A stretch of DNA of 64,000 nt from Mucilaginibacter sp. (lineage in GTDB: Bacteria > Bacteroidota > Bacteroidia > Sphingobacteriales > Sphingobacteriaceae), in the NCBI RefSeq assembly GCF_025359345.1, contig NZ_JANYGQ010000027.1, positions 1 to 64,000 of the forward strand, in the 5' to 3' direction. Below the pieces are notes generated by a model. The model did not search any database. It saw only the letters and a program-made list of their open reading frames with translations, and was not told the origin of the DNA. The position numbers were made by a program, and so were the translations under genes. Within the stretch, counting starts at the first letter, position 1. Every line of letters begins with the position of its first letter. Below, piece after piece: positions 19,011-27,716 of the stretch.

Positions 19011-20597
19011 TTACTGTTGCGCCAAATCCAACAAGTTATGGTTTACCGCGTAATCATGCTGCTGTTTTGTAAGGTAAATTACATCGTTCGAGTATCGAAG
19101 TTGGTAGAACTTTCCCGGTAAACTATTTTCATCGCCTAAATTTTTCATGAATGCCGGAAAACCGGGATCAAACCATCCGTTTGCAGAGTGGAATATATGC
19201 GAATGAATTTTACCCTTAGATAGATATTGCAATTTTACCGTGCCGTTGATTTTTCTTTGGCTGATTTTTGTTGGAGCAAATGCGCCATGCGTAATTTGGG
19301 CCAGGTGGTTTAGTAAATTAACATAAGGGTGACGCGGATTCATAAAAGAGGAATATAAAGGATAAACTACTCCCGGAAAATTGACCAGCAATTCATCGAT
19401 CGAATATAGATCATCAGCCTCAGCATTATCAATTGCTTTGCTGATTTGCTCGTCTGAAAGATGTGCAAAAAGGCCAATCTTTCGCCATTGGGTTATGGTA
19501 CTATCTACCTTTGCCGATGTTAGCGTGGTATCATGGCTGTCCATGCTTACAAACATGTAAGACAAAACAGGCTCCTTCATGAATATTTCAGCTTGTTCTC
19601 CGCTTAGGGCGATAAGGGCGAAGTGGTGAAAATCGTCGCCAGGGTTGCTGCCGGCGCTAAACATGACACTGTGCAGTCGGAGTGGTGATTGCTGATCGGT
19701 TAAGATTTTATTAAAGATACGGTAAAAGTCTGCTATGAAAATGTCCTTAGGGCTGATTTTTGCCTGCTTGTTTTTGAATGTATTAATTGGGAGGCTTGTG
19801 TGTTTATAAGTTCGCCCGTTGCAAACTAAACTGACTTTCAACCGGACTCCGGGTATGGAAAATGAGGTGTCCGGAATTGTGGTATAGCTAAAATTAGTAA
19901 AATTAAGGCCGGGTACTATTGATGCGATGTCGCGGTGCATTTGCTCCAGCCAAACGTCCGGGTCGTCAGGATATTTTGACGGATCAAACACCCGGTCCAA
20001 TTTGCAATAGTTATTCAACTGCAATGCCGACTCTATTTTGCCATTTTTGATGTCGTTCTTCAATCGCGTAAAAGACGAATCAGCAATGATGCCATTTTTG
20101 TGCAAATCTTCGGCAACCGGCAACAATTTGTCGGGCGCCAGCCATTCCAGGCGGGCACTCATTTCTGTCAGCGTACCGATCAACTGCATTTCAGCCACGT
20201 ACCGGCCACTATCGATGCCTTTTAACGTGTAAGCATAAACCCGGTCTGTAAGCAACCCAGCCTTTTTGATTTTCTCGAGTAAGTGGCGGAGCGATGTGTT
20301 GACGCTATCCTGGTTTTTTTTCGTGAGATTACTTTCACTATAGGAATACATTATACCGGTCCTACGCGGATTTATATGAAACGTCTTTTGTATCATAATG
20401 CTTTCCAATCCCCTGAGGATTGCAACACGATCAGAAGCGTGGCCAGAATATTTGAATGCTTTTTGGAGCGCAGGTCGCTGGTTGGCGGACATAACACCAT
20501 ATTTAACAAGGCTGTCGATAATTGCCTTGCGCGACTGCCCGCAAACCCTGTTAAACAGGATACAAAAACAGATCAGGACGATAAGGTAACGTTTCAT
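19011..20597 (-). CDS. Secreted protein of unknown function
   Basis: Not recognised. The best start is the ATG at 20597, because it gives a clean signal peptide (MKRYLIVLICFCILFNRVCG before QS); the frame stays open upstream for 32 codons without a better start. The mature part of about 508 residues has no membrane helix. The first ~190 residues are helical, with charged heptad-like stretches (NTSLRHLLEKIKKAGLL). The C-terminal half is mixed alpha/beta and includes a His-rich DDFHHFALIAL segment. There is no recognised catalytic motif. It is the last of three same-strand envelope genes (22228 to 19011) with gaps of 117 and 158 bases, so they are probably not one operon. Confidence 0.75.
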   Translation of the reverse strand: MKRYLIVLICFCILFNRVCGQSRKAIIDSLVKYGVMSANQRPALQKAFKYSGHASDRVAILRGLESIMIQKTFHINPRRTGIMYSYSESNLTKKNQDSVNTSLRHLLEKIKKAGLLTDRVYAYTLKGIDSGRYVAEMQLIGTLTEMSARLEWLAPDKLLPVAEDLHKNGIIADSSFTRLKNDIKNGKIESALQLNNYCKLDRVFDPSKYPDDPDVWLEQMHRDIASIVPGLNFTNFSYTTIPDTSFSIPGVRLKVSLVCNGRTYKHTSLPINTFKNKQAKISPKDIFIADFYRIFNKILTDQQSPLRLHSVMFSAGSNPGDDFHHFALIALSGEQAEIFMKEPVLSYMFVSMDSHDTTLTSAKVDSTITQWRKIGLFAHLSDEQISKAIDNAEADDLYSIDELLVNFPGVVYPLYSSFMNPRHPYVNLLNHLAQITHGAFAPTKISQRKINGTVKLQYLSKGKIHSHIFHSANGWFDPGFPAFMKNLGDENSLPGKFYQLRYSNDVIYLTKQQHDYAVNHNLLDLAQQ

Positions 20598-20755
20598 AGC
20601 AGCAATGAAGATAAACATTGTCGTGCGATTTATCAATGAACAGGCCGCTTCACGAATGAAATTTACTGCGTCGTCGTGCAGTTGTTCGGACATATCGATA
20701 AGTATTGACCGGTCAACTAAAATGGGGTGACGGGGTTATAGCGGTGGCTGGTAAA

Positions 20756-21256
20756 TTATTTGCTCGTGATAGTTCCCATTTTTGCGTATTCTACGTCATT
20801 GGGTTCCCACAATTCTATCTTGTTACCTTCCGGATCCATCAGGTGTACAAAACTGCCGTAACTGGCTTTTTCCACCGAGTCCGTGGTCATAATACCTGCG
20901 GCTTTCAGCTTCACTAAAAGTTGAGCCAGCCCCTCCACCCGGTAATTAATCATGAATTGCTTTTCTGAGGGCTGGAAGTATTTGGTGGTTTCCTTAAAGG
21001 GCGCCCATAATGTGAACCCTTTTTTCGTGCTGTCGGTACCCTGGTGCCATTCAAAATTGGTACCGCTTTGCACCATGCGCATACCCAGGTTTTTCTCATA
21101 CCATGTTTTTAACGCAGCCGGATCTTTAGCTTTAAAAAAGATTCCGCCGATGCCGGTTACCCGCGGACCGGTGTTTGGCGGAGAGGTTATGCCTCTGAAA
21201 CCATAACCCAGCAGAAATGCAACCAGCAAAAATAACGCAAGGATTAATTTTTTCAT
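20756..21256 (-). CDS. Exported VOC (glyoxalase/bleomycin-resistance) family protein
   Basis: 166 residues. Residues 1-20 are a hydrophobic signal or anchor (MKKLILALFLLVAFLLGYGF). The rest is one vicinal-oxygen-chelate domain of two beta-alpha-beta modules: GGIFFKAKDPAALKTWYEKN in the first, and VHLMDPEGNKIELWEP in the second, the classic DPEGN-x-(I/V)-ELW ending with the metal-ligand Glu. VOC proteins are usually cytoplasmic, so export is notable but not unique. The reaction cannot be told from the sequence. It precedes the unknown secreted protein on the same strand. Confidence 0.88.
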   Translation of the reverse strand: MKKLILALFLLVAFLLGYGFRGITSPPNTGPRVTGIGGIFFKAKDPAALKTWYEKNLGMRMVQSGTNFEWHQGTDSTKKGFTLWAPFKETTKYFQPSEKQFMINYRVEGLAQLLVKLKAAGIMTTDSVEKASYGSFVHLMDPEGNKIELWEPNDVEYAKMGTITSK

Positions 21257-21373
21257 GATATGTTGATTTAAAGCCTAAATATAATCATTTCATTTATTCC
21301 GAATCAGCAGTACCGGAAAAGTCAAAGCTTCGTGATATAGCGCGAAATTTATTTCAAAATGAGACTAAAATAG

Positions 21374-22228
21374 CTATTGTAGGCAACTGGTATCTCTTCG
21401 CAATATTTTTGTTGCAAGGTCTAATTCTCCTACCGCTTCATCGCTAAATCGCTTCAAGGCTTCTGTCTTCAAATTTGATAACTCAGCTTTACCAAGGGTC
21501 TTAATATAGTCTCCTTCTTCCTGGCTTAATTTGCTATGTGCCATAACTTCCTTAGCAAATTTCCTGACGTCTTTGCTTAAAGATTTGTCGTCAATTGCCG
21601 CTTTAATTAATTCATCCCCTTTGCAACTGTAAACAAACCATAAGGTGAAAAGTATTGATCGTTGAGCAGTGGGGCTTGATGTCTTAAAAACCGAGATTAA
21701 ATCGTCCACATAAGATGTCGTCTTTTGCGGCAGCAGCATATAGGTAAGTGCGTATCCCTGGTCGAAAGTAAAGACATGTTGCGGGAGAAAAAATAAAAAT
21801 TTATCATCATTTAAAATCTTTAAAGCCGCAGCGGTTACGTTAGTCCCTTCGTTAGCCAGTTGGTTTAACATCCTGATATACATTTCGGGGTTTAAATCTT
21901 CCAGGTCGGCTTTCACGATTGCCTGGGCAATTAAATTTCTGTCGGCGCTTTTATCAGACAGGGCCAACAAAAGGGAACAGCCGTCATAATAAAAATATGG
22001 ATTGTGTCCGTTTGCAGCCAATTCACTCCGCAGTTGAGGTAAATATTGTGCAGTATCATTTTTAATTTTATCAAAAAGTTTGTCCATCACCGGGAATTTT
22101 GCTTGTTGTTCGGCTTTGGAAAGCTTGCTTGGTTTGAAATTATAGGTGTTATCAATTTCTACCTTAAGCGATTGTCCTAACGCAAATGTGTTAATGAAGA
22201 TAAAACCCAACAATAGTTTGATGCGCAT
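21374..22228 (-). CDS. Secreted helical protein of unknown function
   Basis: Not recognised as a family. The start at 22228 gives a signal peptide (MRIKLLLGFIFINTFALG before QS); a Met 16 codons upstream is possible but weakens it. The mature part of ~265 residues is almost all helical and has HEAT-like character, with repeated short helices such as LIAQAIVKADLEDLNPEMYI and LNQLANEGTNVTAAALKIL. It ends in a charged C terminus. A divergent promoter region of about 340 bases separates it from the DUF4242-AraC regulator. No enzyme motif is visible. Confidence 0.75.
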   Translation of the reverse strand: MRIKLLLGFIFINTFALGQSLKVEIDNTYNFKPSKLSKAEQQAKFPVMDKLFDKIKNDTAQYLPQLRSELAANGHNPYFYYDGCSLLLALSDKSADRNLIAQAIVKADLEDLNPEMYIRMLNQLANEGTNVTAAALKILNDDKFLFFLPQHVFTFDQGYALTYMLLPQKTTSYVDDLISVFKTSSPTAQRSILFTLWFVYSCKGDELIKAAIDDKSLSKDVRKFAKEVMAHSKLSQEEGDYIKTLGKAELSNLKTEALKRFSDEAVGELDLATKILRRDTSCLQ

Positions 22229-22569
22229 ATAGTTAACAATTATTTCGACTGGTGAAAAGGTAGCCGGGATATCCAAAAATAAGAAAAAGCTCAGCTATCA
22301 CAAGGCTGGATATCTCGCGGCCGCGAAAAGGAAATGCTTGCACAGCCGTTGAGCAATCCTTTGCATAATGTCGCAGTATAGTTAGCGTTAACATGTGATA
22401 TGCCGGTTGATAGCCTAACCCTTGTAAAAGATAAATTTCTGTTTATGCAGAGGGATCAATCACAGGACTTCCGGAATTTGCAGGGTATCAACATATTAAA
22501 TCCTGATTAATTTATACCCAATGCAAAAAACTCTTAAATTTAGCATCTTCTTAATACATAAATATAGGT

Positions 22570-23670
22570 ATGCCGATATTCATGGATGTTCATATTGTTC
22601 CGGGTGTAAAAGCAAAAGACGTTGCTGAGGCGCACCGGCTGGACTTGTTTCACCAGCACGAACATGGCTGCAACTGCATGACCTATTGGATTGATGAAGC
22701 CCGTGAAAGTATTTTCTGCCTTATCGAGGCGCCGGATAAAGATGCAGTGGTCGAAATGCATAGCAAAGCACATGGCCTTACCCCCAATAAAATTATTGAA
22801 GTGGATAGTAACCTGGTTGAAGCTTTCCTGGGGCGTATCTATGACCCTTCCGATGCAGCGGTCACAAATGAAGGGTTAAAAGTTTTTGCCGACCCATCTT
22901 TCCGGATATTATTGGTTACAAAAATGATTGATCCTGTTTTGCTGAAGCATCAATTCGGCGATGAAATAGCGGGCGAATTGTTAAGCACGCATTCCGCAAT
23001 TATCCGGAAAAATATTTCACAACATGGTGGACGGGAAGTTGAATATGAAGGGAGCGGTTTTGTGGTTTCATTTTCTTCAGCTTCCCAAGCGGTGGCGTGT
23101 GCGTTGTCAATCCGTAAAGAAATGCCGGATTCCATTTCAAAACCAATTGATTTGAAGTTAGCGGTAAACGCAGGTGAACCGGTTGAGCACAGCGACCACC
23201 TGTTTGGCGAAACCATTCAATTCGCATCAAACATGTGCCGTATTGCAAAAGAAGGAACGATAGCCATAGCATCAGCTGTAAAAGAATTGATCGCGGATGA
23301 CCTTTTCCGGAAAGATCGAAAGTATTTCCTGAACCTTTTGCCGCAGGATGAGCATTTATTGAAATTATTGTTCAGCAAGCTGGAAGAGAACTGGCAGGAC
23401 GCAGATTTTAATATTTCGGACTACTGTACGGCAACTGCCATGAGTGCCTCGCAATTGTACCGGAAAACAGTAGCCCTCACAAGCCTGCCGCCCAATTCGC
23501 TTGTACAGGATTTTAGGTTGCATAAAGCAAAAGAACTGATGCGGAAACGGAATTACAACATTGCACAGGTAACTTTCGATTCTGGCTTTACCAGTGCTTC
23601 TTATTTCACCAAGTGTTTTAAAAAGAAATACGGGCTCCTGCCCATGACCTATCTCGAGCGGCTATCGTAA
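22570..23670 (+). CDS. DUF4242 / degenerate cyclase / AraC-HTH regulator
   Basis: A 366-residue three-domain regulator. Residues 1-90 are a DUF4242 (SCO4226-like, possibly metal-binding) domain, with DLFHQHEHGCNCMTYW. Residues ~110-240 resemble class III nucleotide cyclases (HSAIIRKNISQHGGREVEYE, GFVVSFSSASQAVACAL, a LKLAVNAGEP segment). Both metal-binding Asp positions are lost: Lys118 in VTKMI and Ser162 in GSG. Catalysis is therefore unlikely and a ligand-sensing or dimerising role is more plausible. Residues ~265-365 are an AraC HTH, with ISDYCTATAMSASQLYRKT and NIAQVTFDSGFTSASYFTKC. The next gene encodes a secreted DUF4242 protein, a likely target. Confidence 0.88.
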   Translation: MPIFMDVHIVPGVKAKDVAEAHRLDLFHQHEHGCNCMTYWIDEARESIFCLIEAPDKDAVVEMHSKAHGLTPNKIIEVDSNLVEAFLGRIYDPSDAAVTNEGLKVFADPSFRILLVTKMIDPVLLKHQFGDEIAGELLSTHSAIIRKNISQHGGREVEYEGSGFVVSFSSASQAVACALSIRKEMPDSISKPIDLKLAVNAGEPVEHSDHLFGETIQFASNMCRIAKEGTIAIASAVKELIADDLFRKDRKYFLNLLPQDEHLLKLLFSKLEENWQDADFNISDYCTATAMSASQLYRKTVALTSLPPNSLVQDFRLHKAKELMRKRNYNIAQVTFDSGFTSASYFTKCFKKKYGLLPMTYLERLS

Positions 23671-23810
23671 AATCCCACCCCCGATTAAATTTTACCACTT
23701 ATTGACGGATTTGTTTCATACAGATTGCCATTTATTGAATGATTTGTTATAGCCCCCGCTTTTTGCCGGCAATATCTTTGATTATTCATTAATCCTTAAA
23801 TCTAAATGTT

Positions 23811-24203
23811 ATGAAACACATCAAAAACAACATCCTGCTTCTAGCCATTGTCCTGCTTAGCAGCATGACCGCCATGGCACAAACAACCACAGTAACAGAC
23901 GCTTCATCAAAACCAAATTCAACAAAAATGAAAACTTATCTTATCGAACGCGACATCCCTAACGCAGGGAAATTAACCCCTGAACAGTTAAAAGCTATTT
24001 CACAAAAATCATGTAGTGTGCTACAAAACATGGGCCCAAAAATTCAATGGTTACAGAGCTATGTAACCGGCGACAAGATCTTCTGTGTTTACAAAGCAGA
24101 GAACGAGGACCTCATCCGCGAACATGCTAAAGAGGGAGGATTTCCTGCCAATGTGATTACCGAAATTAATACAACCATCAGCCCGGCAACGGCTAAAGAG
24201 TAA
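23811..24203 (+). CDS. Secreted DUF4242 (SCO4226-like) protein
   Basis: 130 residues. The signal peptide ends near MTAMAQ at residue 24, and a Thr/Ser-rich linker follows. The domain at ~41-127 begins MKTYLIERDIPNAGKLTPEQ and has the family's ferredoxin-like pattern (VTGDKIFCVYKAENEDLI, REHAKEGGFPANVI). SCO4226 of Streptomyces binds nickel. The His and Cys here (Cys69, Cys92, His105) could be ligands, but this is unproven. It lies 140 bases after the regulator that carries the same domain in the cytoplasm, and it ends in a clear terminator. Confidence 0.88.
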   Translation: MKHIKNNILLLAIVLLSSMTAMAQTTTVTDASSKPNSTKMKTYLIERDIPNAGKLTPEQLKAISQKSCSVLQNMGPKIQWLQSYVTGDKIFCVYKAENEDLIREHAKEGGFPANVITEINTTISPATAKE

Positions 24204-24228
24204 TTAAACCGCAGCAATAATTTTTAAG

Positions 24229-24254
24229 ACCCGCCTCGTGCGGGTTTTTATTTT
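24229..24254. terminator. Terminator shared by convergent DUF4242 and OsmC genes
   Basis: ACCCGC (24229-24234) pairs with GCGGGT (24240-24245), followed by a T-rich run on the plus strand. The OsmC stop codon (24248-24250) lies inside the T run. Confidence 0.75.
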
Positions 24255-24754
24255 ATATGGTATTCGGTTTTAACTTCCACCCCTTTGGCAAGCGTCTGAT
24301 ATACCACGCAATATCTTTCGGTGAGTTTTTTGAGCGCCGTAATTTGCTCTTCGCCAGCATCTGTATCCAGGTCAAATTCCAGGCGTATGGTTTTAAAACC
24401 CACAGGGGCTTCTTTACTTACACCTAAAGTGCCTCTGAAATCCAGGTCGCCTTCTGCCCGCACGGTCCCGCTTTTTATGTTCACTTCAATGGCTGTTGCC
24501 ACTGCCTGCAGGGTAACACCTGCACAAGCCACCAGAGCTTCCAGCAGCATGTCGCCCGAGCATGCAAGCATACCTGTGCCACCTGTGGCGGGATGCAGCC
24601 CCGCTTCCACAATAGCTTTGCCGGTTTCTACTTTACAGGAAATCCCTTCGCCGATTTTGCCTTCTGCTTTTAAGGTGATGATTGCCGACTCCGGCTGCTC
24701 ACGATATTTATCTTTGAGCGGGGCCTGCAGGTTTTTGAGTTCTGTTACATTCAT
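24248..24754 (-). CDS. OsmC/Ohr family peroxide-reducing protein
   Basis: A 168-residue cytoplasmic protein from the ATG at 24754 (MNVTELKNLQ). A longer reading from 24820 adds 22 residues without family similarity. The two redox-active Cys are in place: the first in LLEALVACAGVTLQAVA, the second in LTERYCVVYQTL. These form the peroxidatic/resolving pair that reduces organic hydroperoxides. It is a member of the OsmC branch rather than short Ohr. It converges with the DUF4242 gene, sharing a terminator, and follows the CAP-domain gene on the same strand with 77 bases between them. Confidence 0.92.
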   Translation of the reverse strand: MNVTELKNLQAPLKDKYREQPESAIITLKAEGKIGEGISCKVETGKAIVEAGLHPATGGTGMLACSGDMLLEALVACAGVTLQAVATAIEVNIKSGTVRAEGDLDFRGTLGVSKEAPVGFKTIRLEFDLDTDAGEEQITALKKLTERYCVVYQTLAKGVEVKTEYHIK

Positions 24755-24831
24755 AATTACAAGTTTAATAAAAAACCAGTAAGCTGCATTGTAAAATATG
24801 CCAGGCTGCGCCGGCCTCAATTTTTGTTATA

Positions 24832-25338
24832 CTATTTTTCATAAGGAAACTCCCCAATATAGTTACCCGCAGGGGCATAGTTGGCCACCACGTAGATGTC
24901 GCCATTTGAGGCAATTGCCACGCCCAGGCCAACCTGGGTTGTGTTTTTCCAGATCATTTGGGTGTAGTGGCCCACCCCGCCGCTGCCGGTGAACTTACCG
25001 TATTTATAATCTTTTATTTCGCTGTACCAGCTCAAAGAGGCATCCATAGGGGTGTAGCTGCCGGAGCCCATAAAAATATTCTCGCCGTTTTGGTTATTTG
25101 GCCGGTGCGAAAAGGTATTTGTGCTGGCCAGATGATCGGCCCATTGCTGGGCGTAGGCGGCAAGTTCTTTGCTCCAGGTAAGCGGAGGCACGCCTACTTC
25201 TTTTCGTACCAGGTTATGGTGGTCCAGTACTTTTTGGGCATCGGCCGAAGATATTTTGGAGCCGGTGGTGTCTATTTTGCTTTGGGCGTAGGAGAGGGTT
25301 GAGATCAGGAGGAAAGCTACAAGGATGAGTTTGTTCAT
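24832..25338 (-). CDS. Secreted CAP-domain (SCP/PR-1-like) protein
   Basis: 168 residues from the ATG at 25338, which gives the signal peptide MNKLILVAFLLISTLSYAQ. The frame remains open 63 codons further upstream, but that part is repeat DNA and not coding-like. The mature part is one CAP domain. It begins LDHHNLVRKEVGVPPLTWS and carries the cavity residues His (HNLVR), Glu (QNGENIF) and His (GVGHYTQMIW), then WKNTTQVGLGVAI and VVANYAPAGNYIGEFPY. Bacterial CAP proteins are extracellular, and their activity is mostly unknown. Confidence 0.93.
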   Translation of the reverse strand: MNKLILVAFLLISTLSYAQSKIDTTGSKISSADAQKVLDHHNLVRKEVGVPPLTWSKELAAYAQQWADHLASTNTFSHRPNNQNGENIFMGSGSYTPMDASLSWYSEIKDYKYGKFTGSGGVGHYTQMIWKNTTQVGLGVAIASNGDIYVVANYAPAGNYIGEFPYEK

Positions 25339-25428
25339 GGGAGATGTTTTTTGAAGTTTTGTAATTAAAGATAGTGATTTTGAGGCTGATGGCAACGTGA
25401 GGAATTTTAAGCGGCGGTGGTTTTTTTC

Positions 25429-25491
25429 GCAAAGCGTTCCATTTTTACACGCGGAACACCAGGAACGCTGTGGAACATGCTGATTATCAGA
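25429..25491. repeat. Dispersed 63-base repeat, copy A
   Basis: Near-identical to 29114-29177, with a few substitutions and one indel. It contains GCGTTCC and GGAACGC as an inverted pair plus further GGAAC boxes (TGTGGAACATGCTGATTATC). It lies 91 bases upstream of the CAP gene start. Confidence 0.75.
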
Positions 25492-25507
25492 GTTTTTAAT
25501 TTCTGCC

Positions 25508-25706
25508 CTTGTTGGTGTTATCACCACGGGTGTTGGGAAGACTCATTTTGTCATTCTGAGCAGAGCGAAGAATCTTCTACGGGCGATATAAACGCGGGAC
25601 AGGTATAGCGGCGACCTATCAACTTTATAAGATTCTTCACTACGTTCAGAATGACAAAAGGTTTTTTTTAAATCTTCCCAACACCTATGGTATTGTCACC
25701 AACAAG
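25508..25706. mobile_element. Palindromic MITE-like element, about 200 bp
   Basis: The two arms are long interrupted inverted repeats. CTTGTTGGTG (25508) answers CACCAACAAG (25697-25706), GGTGTTGGGAAGA answers TCTTCCCAACACC, and TTTTGTCATTCTGA with GAAGAATCTT answers AAGATTCTTC with TCAGAATGACAAAA. There is no ORF inside. The CATTCTGA...GAAGAATCT core is widespread as an extragenic repeat in bacteria. Confidence 0.7.
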
Positions 25707-25742
25707 CAGGATGAATATTGTGGCGTATTTGCGCCGCCCAGT

Positions 25743-26747
25743 TTACGGTTTTTTACTCAATACCAATTGCGGCATAAACCTTTGACCAATTTGATAGGAA
25801 AATTTACCAAAATCAAATACAAGCGTATTGTCTTCTCCCGGTACCCCTTTTTGCGCCCCCGATGCTATCTGGTTGAAAACCGCTGCGGCTTTAATTACCA
25901 GGGCCGGATCTGCGATTGGAAGATTATGTGCGGGTAATACACGTTTCGACATAGCAGCAAAGTGCGACATGATGTTTATGCTTTTTTTATAGGCTTTCAA
26001 ATCTGTGCTATCGCCCGACAGTAAAATAGGGCCCTCATAAAAGCTGTCGCCGCACCAAAAATCGCCGGCTTGTTTATCGTAAAGGCAAATCGCGTCGGGG
26101 GTATGCCCGGGTGTGGCTATCACCTGTAATTTTCGTGAACCAAGGTCTATCATATAGCCGTCACTAATAAACTTCGAAACTTTAAAGGGCTTGATAGAAT
26201 AATGAGCGGTATCTGCACGGGGCAGGCGGGACAAGCAAAATGAAGCCGGGCGTACTTCCCATTTTACTTCCTGGTGCTGATATCCCCTGGCCGAGTTGTT
26301 GCGCGTGTAGTTGGTATTCATGGCCAAAACATGGCCGAACTCGCTGTTGCCGCCGATATGGTCGGGGTGGGTATGCGAATTAAGCACCGTTACGGGTAGT
26401 TTGGTTAGTTCCTTTACCACAAACGATATCGAGTCGAGCCCCATGCCCGTATCGAATAATAAGGCTTTATCTTTACCTAAAATCAGGTAGCCAATGGTTT
26501 CCTCCCAATTATACGGTTCGTCAATGGCGTAAGTGTTGTGCCCAACGTTGTAAACCTTAAACCAGGGCCTCGATGTTTTGATCTCCGCTAATTTTTCAAG
26601 TCCGCGCCGCAGGGGCCGGTCGCACCAGCTTTCAGCAGGCGGTGCTTTGTGGCTAAATATATTAAAGCTGAACGCCGGAACAATGAAAATCAAAAGCGTG
26701 ATTATGACCAGGGGATGGTAAGTGTTTTTAGTCGTCATAGCTACCAA
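25743..26747 (-). CDS. Exported MBL-fold metallo-hydrolase
   Basis: 334 residues with an N-terminal signal or anchor helix (YHPLVIITLLIFIVPAFSF). The metallo-beta-lactamase fold is clear. The zinc motif is HTHPDHIGG (HxHxDH), the third-ligand segment is VIATPGHTPDAICLYD, the bridging Asp is in FWCGDSFYEGPI, and the late His is in VLPAHNLPI. It belongs to the broad glyoxalase-II-like group, with unknown substrate. A start three codons later (26738) is equally good. It stands alone; the promoter faces the divergent peroxiredoxin gene across about 180 bases. Confidence 0.9.
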   Translation of the reverse strand: MVAMTTKNTYHPLVIITLLIFIVPAFSFNIFSHKAPPAESWCDRPLRRGLEKLAEIKTSRPWFKVYNVGHNTYAIDEPYNWEETIGYLILGKDKALLFDTGMGLDSISFVVKELTKLPVTVLNSHTHPDHIGGNSEFGHVLAMNTNYTRNNSARGYQHQEVKWEVRPASFCLSRLPRADTAHYSIKPFKVSKFISDGYMIDLGSRKLQVIATPGHTPDAICLYDKQAGDFWCGDSFYEGPILLSGDSTDLKAYKKSINIMSHFAAMSKRVLPAHNLPIADPALVIKAAAVFNQIASGAQKGVPGEDNTLVFDFGKFSYQIGQRFMPQLVLSKKP

Positions 26748-26929
26748 ATATAATATTTTATACTGCTGTTTAATTATTTCAATGCCTTAACTTTCTCATT
26801 TTGAGCTTTCTTTTGGCCTGCCCGCGCCAGGGGGTAGCACAGTAAAATTTTGATGACATATTCGTAAATTCTCTGCAAACTATTGTAAATTTGATAAGAA
26901 CAACAATTATTCAGTCAAAACCATCCGCC

Positions 26930-27532
26930 ATGTTAAAGAAATATTATTGCTTATCTGTTTTAATTTTCAGCTTTTTACTCCTGGTAGCCCGGTCGGGCTT
27001 TGCCCAATCGACAATGTTGTCAAAAGGAGATGCAGCGCCCGTATTTAACGCCCAGGCCAGCCTGGCCGGCAGTGCCTTTGATTTTTCATTAAAAACAGCC
27101 CTTGCGAAAGGGGCCGTTGTCATTTATTTCTATCCTTCTGCGTATACCGGCGGGTGCGATGCGGAAGCACATGCCTTCGCCGAACTCAGCGATAAATTTG
27201 CCGCAGCTAAAGCTACCATTATCGGTGTATCTGCCGACGATATCCAGCGGCTGAATACATTTTCTTCCGATCCGAATTACTGTGCTGGCAAGTTCGCCGT
27301 AGCTTCAGACGCCGAAGGCAAAATTGCGGCATCATACGGCCTTACAATGGGAGCGGCAAAGCTCGGGATCAAAGACGTGCGCGGCATGGATCTTACACAC
27401 GGTTTCATCCCGCGGACCACTTTTGTCATTGATAAAAGTGGTAAAGTTGTAGCTGTCTTTTCCTCACAAACCGATCACATTTCAGCTACCGACCATGTTG
27501 AAAAGTCGCTGGCGATTGTAAAAGGGCTATAA
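26930..27532 (+). CDS. Exported peroxiredoxin (AhpC/TSA family)
   Basis: 200 residues from the ATG at 26930, chosen because it begins the signal peptide MLKKYYCLSVLIFSFLLLVA (cleavage near GFAQS). The thioredoxin-fold peroxiredoxin domain has the peroxidatic Cys in FYPSAYTGGCDAE, the P-x3-T-x2-C pattern. A second Cys occurs in SDPNYCAGKFAVASD. The later Arg is in GFIPRTTFVID. It resembles Bcp/PrxQ-type proteins but is exported, so it would reduce peroxides in the periplasm. It is monocistronic and divergent from the MBL gene. Confidence 0.92.
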   Translation: MLKKYYCLSVLIFSFLLLVARSGFAQSTMLSKGDAAPVFNAQASLAGSAFDFSLKTALAKGAVVIYFYPSAYTGGCDAEAHAFAELSDKFAAAKATIIGVSADDIQRLNTFSSDPNYCAGKFAVASDAEGKIAASYGLTMGAAKLGIKDVRGMDLTHGFIPRTTFVIDKSGKVVAVFSSQTDHISATDHVEKSLAIVKGL

Positions 27533-27716
27533 TTAATATCATTAAGTTAAGCTTTTTAGTTAGCCCTCTTTACGCGCAGCGAAGAGAGGGCAGCTCCAGC
27601 GAAGCGTCGAGCGGGTGAGTCCTCTTGAAGCGGCGTTAACGCCAATGCATTAGCGCCAATGCATTGACTGCAATTTTTGCTTAAGTTAATGGCATTTGGA
27701 TTATAATACGCAGTGC
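27533..27716. repeat. Small hairpin and short direct repeat between convergent genes
   Basis: GCCCTCTTT and AGAGAGGGC flank a short loop at about 27563-27591. Downstream the unit GCGCCAATGCATT (first copy ACGCCAATGCATT) occurs twice in tandem around 27640-27670. It is non-coding and may act as terminator for either convergent gene. Confidence 0.4.
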
